Positions 1 through 5,449 of a stretch of DNA of 15,294 bases are shown here, one piece after another (positions within the stretch are counted from its first letter, which is position 1; every line of letters starts with the position of its first letter). The position numbers were made by a program, and so were the translations under genes. The notes below the pieces were generated by a model, which made no database searches, had not been told where the DNA came from, and saw only the letters and a program-made list of their open reading frames with translations. The stretch is from Actinomycetota bacterium. GTDB taxonomy: Bacteria > Actinomycetota > Actinomycetes > Actinomycetales > Microbacteriaceae. Where the stretch lies: assembly GCA_009699665.1 (NCBI GenBank), contig WLNS01000020.1, forward strand, positions 1 through 15,294, written 5' to 3'.

Positions 1-208
1 CGAGGGTTCGAATGCACTTCTGCACGCTTGTTGCTCGCGGATAGGGCGGCGGCACAACACCAGAGAGGTAGGGAATAAACGGCACCATGCCGGCCACTGT
101 AAAGAGCAGGCTCGGGTCGTCGCTCACGAGAGAGGCGGAGGGGACCACCGTGTGTCCCCGTGACGCGAAGTAATCGAGCCACCGTTGACGTATATCAGCG
201 GTCTTCAT
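1..208 (-). CDS. alaS: Alanine--tRNA ligase, N-terminal part (cut by window edge)
   Basis: AlaRS charges tRNA-Ala with alanine in the cytoplasm. Only the first 69 codons lie in the window; the frame is open to position 1. The translated start (MKTADIRQRWLDYF) and the later stretch LLFTVAGMVPFIPYL followed by SVQKCIRTL match the highly conserved N-terminus of the class II AlaRS catalytic domain, including its motif 1 region. The ATG at 206-208 is taken as start because family members begin with this MKT(A/S)xxIR sequence. No good Shine-Dalgarno sequence precedes it, and the upstream gene stops only 9 nt away, so translational coupling to that small gene is likely (inference). It is probably co-transcribed with the small membrane protein gene from the TAGACT promoter near 450. 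Confidence 0.96.
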   Translation of the reverse strand, partial: MKTADIRQRWLDYFASRGHTVVPSASLVSDDPSLLFTVAGMVPFIPYLSGVVPPPYPRATSVQKCIRTL

Positions 209-217
209 GAAAACGAA

Positions 218-409
218 TTACGCGCGCGGAGAGCGTTTGCGCAACTGCGCTTCGCGAGCCGCGTAGCCCTGCTTGACCGAGTCGGCCACATCTTTCGCGG
301 TTGCGTCCATCTTTGCCAGGAATGCGCGACCCTGCTCGGTCTTGCTCACCCTGTGCGCGACGAGAAAGCCGAGTCCTACACCGATAAGAATCATGACGAC
401 GTACTTCAT
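218..409 (-). CDS. Small single-pass membrane protein of the rpsD-alaS locus, function unknown
   Basis: This is a 63-residue protein. Residues 1-20 (MKYVVMILIGVGLGFLVAHR) form one hydrophobic helix with a glycine-rich core. A short charged, probably amphipathic helix follows, ending in AAREAQLRKR. I recall proteins of this shape, with a C-terminal AREAEL-like motif, between rpsD and alaS in Microbacteriaceae; no function is established. The ATG at 407-409 is preferred because AGGAG lies 8 nt upstream (418-422); an in-frame GTG at 416-418 would overlap that site. The stop is 9 nt before alaS, so the two are probably one transcript. Relatives often also have a DUF948 membrane gene here, which is absent. 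Confidence 0.75.
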   Translation of the reverse strand: MKYVVMILIGVGLGFLVAHRVSKTEQGRAFLAKMDATAKDVADSVKQGYAAREAQLRKRSPRA

Positions 410-448
410 GTTGATCACTCCTGAACGCGAAAAGACGATGTTTCACCA

Positions 449-454
449 AGTCTA
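449..454 (-). promoter_or_regulatory. Putative -10 box of the small membrane gene-alaS unit
   Basis: On the minus strand TAGACT reads within CCCTAGACTTGG, just after the rpsD terminator and about 40 nt before the ATG at 409. No good TTGACA-like -35 is seen at 16-18 nt. The same TAGACTT sequence stands before rpsD, which supports a shared vegetative sigma-factor -10. The start point would be near 442, leaving a leader of about 33 nt. Confidence 0.5.
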
Positions 455-471
455 GGGGCTGATGAAAAGAA

Positions 472-498
472 TGAGGCGCCCCCGATGAAGGCGCCTCA
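472..498 (-). terminator. Intrinsic terminator of rpsD
   Basis: A perfect 9-bp inverted repeat (TGAGGCGCC / GGCGCCTCA) with a 9-nt loop lies 17 nt past the rpsD stop codon. On the minus strand it is followed by the T-rich TTCTTTTC. Position, GC-rich stem and T tract fit a rho-independent terminator that separates rpsD from the small membrane gene-alaS unit. Confidence 0.85.
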
Positions 499-515
499 CG
501 TGTAACGAACAGATG

Positions 516-1145
516 CTAGCGAGCGGCGTAATACTCAACCACGAGCTGCACATCGCATGTCACAGGAACTTCAGCACGTTTCGGACGACGAAGCAACGTC
601 GCGCGAAGTTTGTCAAGCTCGACCTCGAGGTATCCGGGAACGGGAGGCAAGACGTCGACGTGTCCGCCGGCTGCAGCCACCTGGAACGGGTCCATTCCTT
701 CGGAACGCTCCTTGACGTGAATGAGCTGACCGGGCTTGAGGCGATACGACGGGCGATCAACGAGTTGACCGTCAACCAGAATGTGGCGGTGCACCACCAT
801 CTGACGCGCCTGTGCCGTGGTGCGTGCAATTCCCGCGCGCACGACGAGTGCGTCAAGGCGCATTTCAAGAAGCTCGACGAGGTTCTCACCGGTCAGGCCG
901 GCCGCCTTACGGGCCTCCTGGAAGACGCGACGCAACTGCGCCTCACGAATTCCATACTGGGCACGAAGTCGCTGCTTTTCGCGAAGGCGAACGGCATAGT
1001 CCGAATCAGTCTTGCGCTTTGTGCGACCGTGCTCGCCAGGAGCATAGGGGCGCTTTTCGAGGTACTTGGCTGCCTTCGGGGTCAGGGGAATACCCAGAGC
1101 CCGAGAGAGGCGGGTCTTACTGCGTGTGCGTGACTTAGTAGACAC
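516..1145 (-). CDS. rpsD: 30S ribosomal protein S4
   Basis: S4 is a primary 16S rRNA-binding protein that nucleates assembly of the 30S body and helps control decoding fidelity. The 209-residue product has the usual family length. The N-terminal extension (RSKTRLSRALGIPL, then KYLEKRPYAPGEHG) and the S4 RNA-binding domain at about residues 92-155 (LEMRLDALVVRAGIARTTAQ, then LVDGQLVDRPSY) are clear. The N-terminus has no zinc-type cysteines, so this is the Zn-independent form. The GTG at 1143-1145 follows AAAGGA with good spacing. The gene stands alone between its own promoter and terminator instead of in the S13-S11-alpha operon, as in other actinobacteria with an unlinked rpsD. S4 often represses its own mRNA; see the leader at 1238-1274. 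Confidence 0.98.
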   Translation of the reverse strand: MSTKSRTRSKTRLSRALGIPLTPKAAKYLEKRPYAPGEHGRTKRKTDSDYAVRLREKQRLRAQYGIREAQLRRVFQEARKAAGLTGENLVELLEMRLDALVVRAGIARTTAQARQMVVHRHILVDGQLVDRPSYRLKPGQLIHVKERSEGMDPFQVAAAGGHVDVLPPVPGYLEVELDKLRATLLRRPKRAEVPVTCDVQLVVEYYAAR

Positions 1146-1237
1146 GGTGTCCTTTCATAACAAGCTAAACGATGCCTGGCAGAGGCCATGAAAAATGAGG
1201 GCGCCAACCGGTCCCGGCTACAGGGAATTCCGTTCAC

Positions 1238-1274
1238 ATCATTCCAGTTGCGCAGCCGCACGCTTCTGGTTGAT
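1238..1274 (-). promoter_or_regulatory. Candidate structured rpsD leader hairpin
   Basis: Reading the minus strand, the start of the predicted rpsD leader can fold as ATCA / TGAT, CCAG / CTGG and GCGTG / TGCGC (including G-U pairs) around a CGGC loop, with small symmetric or near-symmetric A-rich internal loops. That is about 13 pairs in 37 nt. It sits just after the predicted transcription start, with more than 90 nt of further leader before the GTG. Autoregulatory S4-binding leaders are known in other phyla; assigning one here is inference from position and fold only. Confidence 0.4.
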
Positions 1275-1285
1275 GAGGCGAGTAA

Positions 1286-1291
1286 AGTCTA
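1286..1291 (-). promoter_or_regulatory. Putative extended -10 promoter of rpsD
   Basis: The minus strand reads ATGCTAGACTTTA: TAGACT preceded by TGC, which is an extended -10 element. No convincing -35 hexamer lies upstream. The predicted start near 1279 gives an unusually long leader of about 134 nt ahead of the rpsD GTG. The sequence falls between the rarA stop and rpsD, so rpsD need not depend on rarA transcription. Confidence 0.55.
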
Positions 1292-1320
1292 GCATGCGTC
1301 ACACCGACCCACTCGGCGCG

Positions 1321-2643
1321 CTACTCACCGCTCAACAGTTGACGCAGTCTCAGCAATCGTTCTGAGATTTCGCGCTCATGACCGTGTGACGTGGGTCGAT
1401 AGTACTGGCGGCCGGCAACCGCGTCGGGCAGGTACTGTTGCCGAACGATCCCGAGGGCATCGTTGTGCGGGTATCGGTAGCCGACCCCGTGCCCTAACTC
1501 TGTGGCCGACGCATAGCTTGCGTCGCGCAGATGCATCGGAACCACACCCGTCTTGCCGTCTCGGATATCAGCCAGTGCCTCGTTTATTCCGACGTACGCG
1601 GCATTAGATTTTGGTGCGGTGGCGAGAAAAACCGTTGCTTCTGCCAACGGGATGCGACCCTCCGGCATACCAATGAGGGCTACCGCTTCTGCCGCCGCGA
1701 CGGCTAGCGAAAGGGCGGAAGGTTCAGCCAGCCCGATATCTTCGGCTGCCGAAATAATGAGGCGCCGCGCAATAAAGCGGGGATCTTCACCGGCCTCAAT
1801 CATGCGGGCCAAATAGTGCAGAGCCGCGTCGACATCCGAGCCACGGATTGATTTGATGAATGCGCTAATGACGTCATAGTGTTCGTCACCATCCCGGTCG
1901 TAACGCAGCAGCGCACGATCTACCGCTTGCGAAACGTCATCCCCGATCACGGTGACCGGTGCCGTCGAGGCTTCCGAGCGCTCGATAGCGATGGCGGCAG
2001 CAGCATCCAGAGCTGTCAGCGCCCGACGTGCGTCACCGGAACTAAAGCGCACGATGCTCGACGTCGCCTCGTCACTCAGGTCAAAGTTTCCGTTCAAACC
2101 TTGGGGTTCGGTCAGGGCACGTGTCACCACCACGAGCAGTTGCTCATCGGTCAGCAGGTCGAGTCGCAGCACCAGTGATCGAGAAATGAGTGGAGAAATA
2201 ATGCTGAACGAGGGATTCTCTGTCGTCGCAGCCATTAGCGTCACCCAGCCGTTCTCGACTCCCGGGAGGAGGGCATCCTGCTGAGCTTTTGTGAATCGAT
2301 GAATTTCGTCAAGAAAAAGCAGGGTTGATTGGCCGTAAAGATCGCGAGCGTTCTGCGCCGCGGTCATGGCTTCTCTCACGTCTTTGACGCCGGCAGTGAT
2401 TGCCGACATTTCAACAAAGCGGCGGTCGCTGGATGCGGCAATCGCATAGGCCAGCGACGTCTTGCCGGTTCCGGGAGGTCCCCAGAGGATGACTGAAGCG
2501 CCGCCGCTTGAGCTTTCAGCCAAGTGGCGCAGAGGCGCTCCAGGCCCCAGAAGTTGATCGTGACCCACCACCTCATCCAGGTTTCGCGGGCGCATCCGTA
2601 CCGCCAACGGAGCGGTGGCATCTCCGAGCAACGAGGAATTCAC
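1321..2643 (-). CDS. rarA: Replication-associated recombination protein A (RarA/MgsA-type AAA+ ATPase)
   Basis: RarA is a clamp-loader-like AAA+ ATPase that acts at stalled or gapped replication forks. The 440-residue product is close to the family norm. Visible motifs are Walker A GPPGTGKT (residues 55-62), Walker B LLFLDEIHR (108-116), sensor 1 ATTENPSF (139-146) and an SR pair (154-155) at the arginine-finger position. A helical C-terminal tetramerisation region follows (PEGRIPLAEATVFLATAPKS and YRYPHN are typical). The start is GTG at 2641-2643, the beginning of the conserved N-terminus. No strong Shine-Dalgarno is present, and a TAGGCT box lies only 6 nt upstream, which suggests a leaderless mRNA. 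The gene is divergent from the cyclophilin gene and has no evident terminator before rpsD. Confidence 0.95.
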   Translation of the reverse strand: MNSSLLGDATAPLAVRMRPRNLDEVVGHDQLLGPGAPLRHLAESSSGGASVILWGPPGTGKTSLAYAIAASSDRRFVEMSAITAGVKDVREAMTAAQNARDLYGQSTLLFLDEIHRFTKAQQDALLPGVENGWVTLMAATTENPSFSIISPLISRSLVLRLDLLTDEQLLVVVTRALTEPQGLNGNFDLSDEATSSIVRFSSGDARRALTALDAAAAIAIERSEASTAPVTVIGDDVSQAVDRALLRYDRDGDEHYDVISAFIKSIRGSDVDAALHYLARMIEAGEDPRFIARRLIISAAEDIGLAEPSALSLAVAAAEAVALIGMPEGRIPLAEATVFLATAPKSNAAYVGINEALADIRDGKTGVVPMHLRDASYASATELGHGVGYRYPHNDALGIVRQQYLPDAVAGRQYYRPTSHGHEREISERLLRLRQLLSGE

Positions 2644-2649
2644 GGCATC

Positions 2650-2655
2650 AGCCTA
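2650..2655 (-). promoter_or_regulatory. Putative -10 box of rarA (leaderless start)
   Basis: TAGGCT on the minus strand ends 6 nt before the rarA GTG, so transcription would begin at or next to the start codon. A clear -35 hexamer is missing. Leaderless mRNAs are common in actinobacteria, but the call rests on one six-base match. Confidence 0.35.
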
Positions 2656-2683
2656 TGCGCGAATTCCACACGGCACGGTGGAC

Positions 2684-2689
2684 TAATCT
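2684..2689 (+). promoter_or_regulatory. Putative -10 box of the cyclophilin gene
   Basis: TAATCT in GGACTAATCTGC stands about 50 nt before the GTG at 2741 in the rarA/cyclophilin divergent gap. A leader of about 44 nt would result. No good -35 is visible. Confidence 0.35.
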
Positions 2690-2740
2690 GCTTGATAGGC
2701 GTTCGCGCCGAAATTCCGTTCTCTCACTAGAAAGTTGCCC

Positions 2741-3508
2741 GTGGCTACGACGAAGAACAACAAGTCCCTGAGCAAGGCTGAGCGTGAGCGCCTGAAGGCG
2801 TATTCCGAGAGAAAGCAGGCTCACGCCGCTCAAAAAGCACGTCGCAAACGTGACAACCGCATGTGGCTCTCAATCGGCATCGTGGTGGTGGCGCTGGCGA
2901 TTGGCGCTCAAGTGGCCTTCACACTGATTGCCCCCTACGCACCGCACCCAGACCCATCGGCCTCTCCCTCAGCTCCCGCGGCCGCGCCGGATCCCGCCTT
3001 CTCTGAAGACCGCACCTGGGTCGGCGTTCTCGATATCAACGGCATCCCGCTGGGCGTTTCGCTCGACGGTCATCTCGCACCGCAGGCTGTGTCGAGCACG
3101 CTTGACCTCAGCGTGGCCGGTTTCTACAATCAAGTATCGTGCCACCGACTTACCACATCGGGAATCTTCGTTCTGGAGTGTGGCGACCCGAAGGGCGATG
3201 GCACGGGCGGCCCCGGTTACACCTACGGTCCGATCGAGAACGCGCCCGCCGATGATCTCTACCCGGCAGGGACAATTGCCATGGCTCGCCAGGGCGGAAA
3301 CGCCTCGTCAATGGGCTCGCAATTCTTTATCGTCTACAAAGATTCGGTCATTCCTGCCGACGCAGCCGGCGGCTATACCGTGATGGGGCACATCACGAGC
3401 GGCTTGGATCGGCTCATCGCCGAGGTCATCGATAAGGGTGTTGCTGGCGGCGCAACCGACGGCCGCCCAGCCCTTGACGTTGTGATTGGCAGCCTCACCC
3501 TCAACTAG
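2741..3508 (+). CDS. Membrane-anchored extracytoplasmic peptidyl-prolyl isomerase, cyclophilin type
   Basis: Cyclophilins interconvert cis and trans X-Pro bonds and help proteins fold. The 255-residue product has a very basic cytoplasmic N-terminus (residues 1-40), one membrane helix (about 42-65), a Pro/Ala/Ser linker (66-88) and a cyclophilin domain (about 92-254). The domain should therefore face outside and act on secreted proteins. Active-site landmarks are Arg136 (in CHR), Phe143 and GSQFFI (192-197). The residue matching human CypA Gln63 appears to be Glu146 (FVLECGD). GTG at 2741 is chosen because AGAAAG lies 6 nt upstream; an in-frame TTG at 2735 abuts that site. The gene faces away from rarA and precedes a DUF349 gene that has its own -10 box. 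Confidence 0.92.
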   Translation: MATTKNNKSLSKAERERLKAYSERKQAHAAQKARRKRDNRMWLSIGIVVVALAIGAQVAFTLIAPYAPHPDPSASPSAPAAAPDPAFSEDRTWVGVLDINGIPLGVSLDGHLAPQAVSSTLDLSVAGFYNQVSCHRLTTSGIFVLECGDPKGDGTGGPGYTYGPIENAPADDLYPAGTIAMARQGGNASSMGSQFFIVYKDSVIPADAAGGYTVMGHITSGLDRLIAEVIDKGVAGGATDGRPALDVVIGSLTLN

Positions 3509-3523
3509 AAGGCGCGACTGCCC

Positions 3524-3529
3524 TAAACT
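3524..3529 (+). promoter_or_regulatory. Putative -10 box of the DUF349 gene
   Basis: TAAACT in CCCTAAACTAAC lies between the cyclophilin stop and the DUF349 ATG. The start point would be near 3536, with a leader of about 29 nt carrying AGAAAG 8 nt before the ATG. No clear -35 is seen, so the box may only supplement read-through from the cyclophilin gene. Confidence 0.4.
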
Positions 3530-3565
3530 AACTGCGGATAGCCAACTTTCGCAGAAAGTACACAC

Positions 3566-4783
3566 ATGAGCACTCACCCCTTTGGTCGCGTCGACACCGA
3601 CGGCAATGTCTATTGCCTGGAGGCGGGCGACGAACGGCACGTCGGTCAATATGCGGATGTCTCGACAGAAGAAGCGCTCGCTTTTTATGTGCGTAAGTTC
3701 GACGACATCAACACGGCTCTCTCGCTGCTCGAACGACGCATTGCGTCGGATGCGCAGTCCACAGACTTTCGTCCGTCTCTCGACAAGGTGCGCACTCTCG
3801 TCACCGACGGGGTTGGCGTGGGTGACTTCGCTGCGCTCCGGCTTCGCATAGACGCTCTGCAGGAAAGCATTGGGGCGCGCTCAGCCGAGTTGACGGCACA
3901 GGCGGCTGTGGCGCGTGAAGAAGCGATCGCCGCGCGCACGTTACTCGTCGAAAAATTGGAAGCACTCGCGTCCGGCGACTTGAGCAAAGTGCAGTGGAAA
4001 CAGATGACGACCACCGTTGACGGAATTTTCTCAGAATGGCAGGAAGCCCAAAAGAGAGACCGAAAATTTCCCAAGGCAGCGGCCGAAGACCTGTGGAAGC
4101 GATTTCGAGCGGCGCGCAACACCCTCGACCAGGCGCGACGCAAATATTTTGCTGAACTCGACCAATCCACAAAGGGTGCCAAAGCAGCCAAGGAGAAGCT
4201 CATTTCGCGCGCTGAGGCACTCGCCCCTCAGGGAGCTGCGGGACTCGTCGCCTATCGTGCCCTTCTCGAAGAATGGAAGGCGGCTCCGCGCGGACCAAAG
4301 AAGGTGGATGACGCTCTGTGGGCACGATTCAAGGCCGCCGGCGACACGATCTACGCGGCAAAGAATGAGCAGTTCGAGCGCGAAGAAGCCGAATTCCAGG
4401 GGAACCTCGAGGCAAAGCTCGCCATCCTGGCCGACGCCGAGAAACTCCTTGACGCCACCGACTATGCGCAGGCCCGGTCCACACTGAACGCCATACAGAA
4501 ACGTTGGGATGCCGCCGGCAAGGTGCCGCGCGCTCGGGTTCGTGACGTTGAAGATCGAATGCGCAAGGTTGAGGTCGCCGTGCGCAAGCTCGAGGATTCC
4601 CACTGGAACAAGTCAAACCCTGAAAAGCAAGCGCGCTCGGCCGGACTAGCAGGACAAATCGAAGCCAAGATTGAGGTTCTCGAGTCGGCGCTTGCGGCCG
4701 CCCGGGGCGAGGGCAATGACGCCCGCGTGAAACAAATTGAAGAGGACATTGTTGCTCAACGATCATGGTTGAGTGTTCTGTAG
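3566..4783 (+). CDS. DUF349 domain-containing protein (three helical repeats)
   Basis: This is a 405-residue, highly charged, mostly helical and cytoplasmic protein. After an N-terminal segment (1-120) with a likely coiled coil, three DUF349 repeats follow at about 127-198, 207-278 and 283-350. Each shows the pattern of a central Trp (FSEW, LLEEW, QKRW) followed by a basic or aromatic helix (LWKRFRAA, LWARFKAA, DRMRKVE). A second helical region closes the protein. ATG at 3566 follows AGAAAG at 8 nt spacing. DUF349 proteins commonly sit next to rel in actinobacteria, and here the gene is two genes from rel on the opposite strand. No reaction is established for the actinobacterial family, and none can be read from motifs. 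There are no catalytic-looking residues or membrane segments. Confidence 0.9.
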   Translation: MSTHPFGRVDTDGNVYCLEAGDERHVGQYADVSTEEALAFYVRKFDDINTALSLLERRIASDAQSTDFRPSLDKVRTLVTDGVGVGDFAALRLRIDALQESIGARSAELTAQAAVAREEAIAARTLLVEKLEALASGDLSKVQWKQMTTTVDGIFSEWQEAQKRDRKFPKAAAEDLWKRFRAARNTLDQARRKYFAELDQSTKGAKAAKEKLISRAEALAPQGAAGLVAYRALLEEWKAAPRGPKKVDDALWARFKAAGDTIYAAKNEQFEREEAEFQGNLEAKLAILADAEKLLDATDYAQARSTLNAIQKRWDAAGKVPRARVRDVEDRMRKVEVAVRKLEDSHWNKSNPEKQARSAGLAGQIEAKIEVLESALAAARGEGNDARVKQIEEDIVAQRSWLSVL

Positions 4784-4792
4784 ACGGTTCGT

Positions 4793-4808
4793 TCCGCGCG
4801 TGCGCGGA
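4793..4808. repeat. Short perfect inverted repeat after the DUF349 gene
   Basis: TCCGCGC-GT-GCGCGGA begins 9 nt past the DUF349 stop codon. It could form a small, very GC-rich hairpin, but no T tract follows on either strand. It may slow or help terminate transcription of the DUF349 gene; as an intrinsic terminator it is incomplete. Confidence 0.3.
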
Positions 4809-4852
4809 GACTTATCAACACCTCGGGCGTAAGCGGCCGGCGCAGGACTGAA

Positions 4853-5449
4853 TTGTGCCATGGTCGTTTCGTGACCGTGGCAGATTTGCAGACCTTCAGC
4901 ATCGCCGAACAACACGCGCTTGTTCTCGATGGAATCGCACGACGCTCGTGGCACTCGATCGCACCACTCGCACCGATAGACCCCGTTGCGTTCAGGCTGC
5001 AAGCCATCATGCCGCGTGATGCAGAGCGCGCTGTCGCTGTCGGCATAACGGCCGTCTGGGTGCTTGGGCTCACCCTGACGCCCCCGCGCACCGTCGAGAT
5101 TGCGGGAATCGATGGTGTTCGACTCTACGACACGCGTCGAGAAGTGCGTGTGCGCGAGATGGCGATTCCACTGGGTGACTGCCACCGGTTCGGCGGATAC
5201 CTCGTCACGACACCGAACAGAACGGCGGCCGACATCGCGCGCTACGGCGCAGAAGACACCGAGGCAGTGCTTCAGCAGATTGCCGCCCACCCCGACTTCG
5301 ATGCTGAGAAGGTGTGTGATGTCTTCGCACGCACGCCACATCTTCCTTATGTGCGGCGTGCCCGGCGGCGCCTACGATCCACTCTCACTCACCCGGTAGG
5401 CGTCATAAACGCCATCGATCCTTCGAATACCGTTCAGCAGCCGCTCTAG
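4853..5449 (+). CDS. AbiEi-type antitoxin-like protein, solitary
   Basis: This 198-residue protein resembles actinobacterial proteins annotated as type IV toxin-antitoxin AbiEi antitoxins. An AVGITAVWVLGL helix is followed by a beta-rich part with a VRVREM strand, then VTTPNRTAADIAR (118-130), the signature the family uses (T-P/S-x-R-T-x-x-D-x-A), and a basic C-terminus (VRRARRRLR). No AbiEii nucleotidyltransferase toxin lies next to it, and no nuclease domain follows. The TTG at 4853 has AGGA 5 nt upstream; GTG at 4871 or 4877 is closer to the conserved region but lacks a ribosome site. The last 25 codons lie antisense over the end of rel. Function is unknown; a DNA-binding or regulatory role is inference from the family name only. 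Confidence 0.65.
   Translation: MCHGRFVTVADLQTFSIAEQHALVLDGIARRSWHSIAPLAPIDPVAFRLQAIMPRDAERAVAVGITAVWVLGLTLTPPRTVEIAGIDGVRLYDTRREVRVREMAIPLGDCHRFGGYLVTTPNRTAADIARYGAEDTEAVLQQIAAHPDFDAEKVCDVFARTPHLPYVRRARRRLRSTLTHPVGVINAIDPSNTVQQPL

Noticed and set aside
4755..4773. Inverted repeat CTCAAC / GTTGAG at the end of the DUF349 gene as a terminator
   Set aside because: The stem is only 6 bp, lies before the stop codon, and is followed by TGTTCTG instead of a proper T tract.
4763..5341. 192-residue open frame on the minus strand opposite the AbiEi-like gene
   Set aside because: The plus-strand product has family-like motifs and a ribosome site. The minus frame has neither and reads as a low-information shadow.
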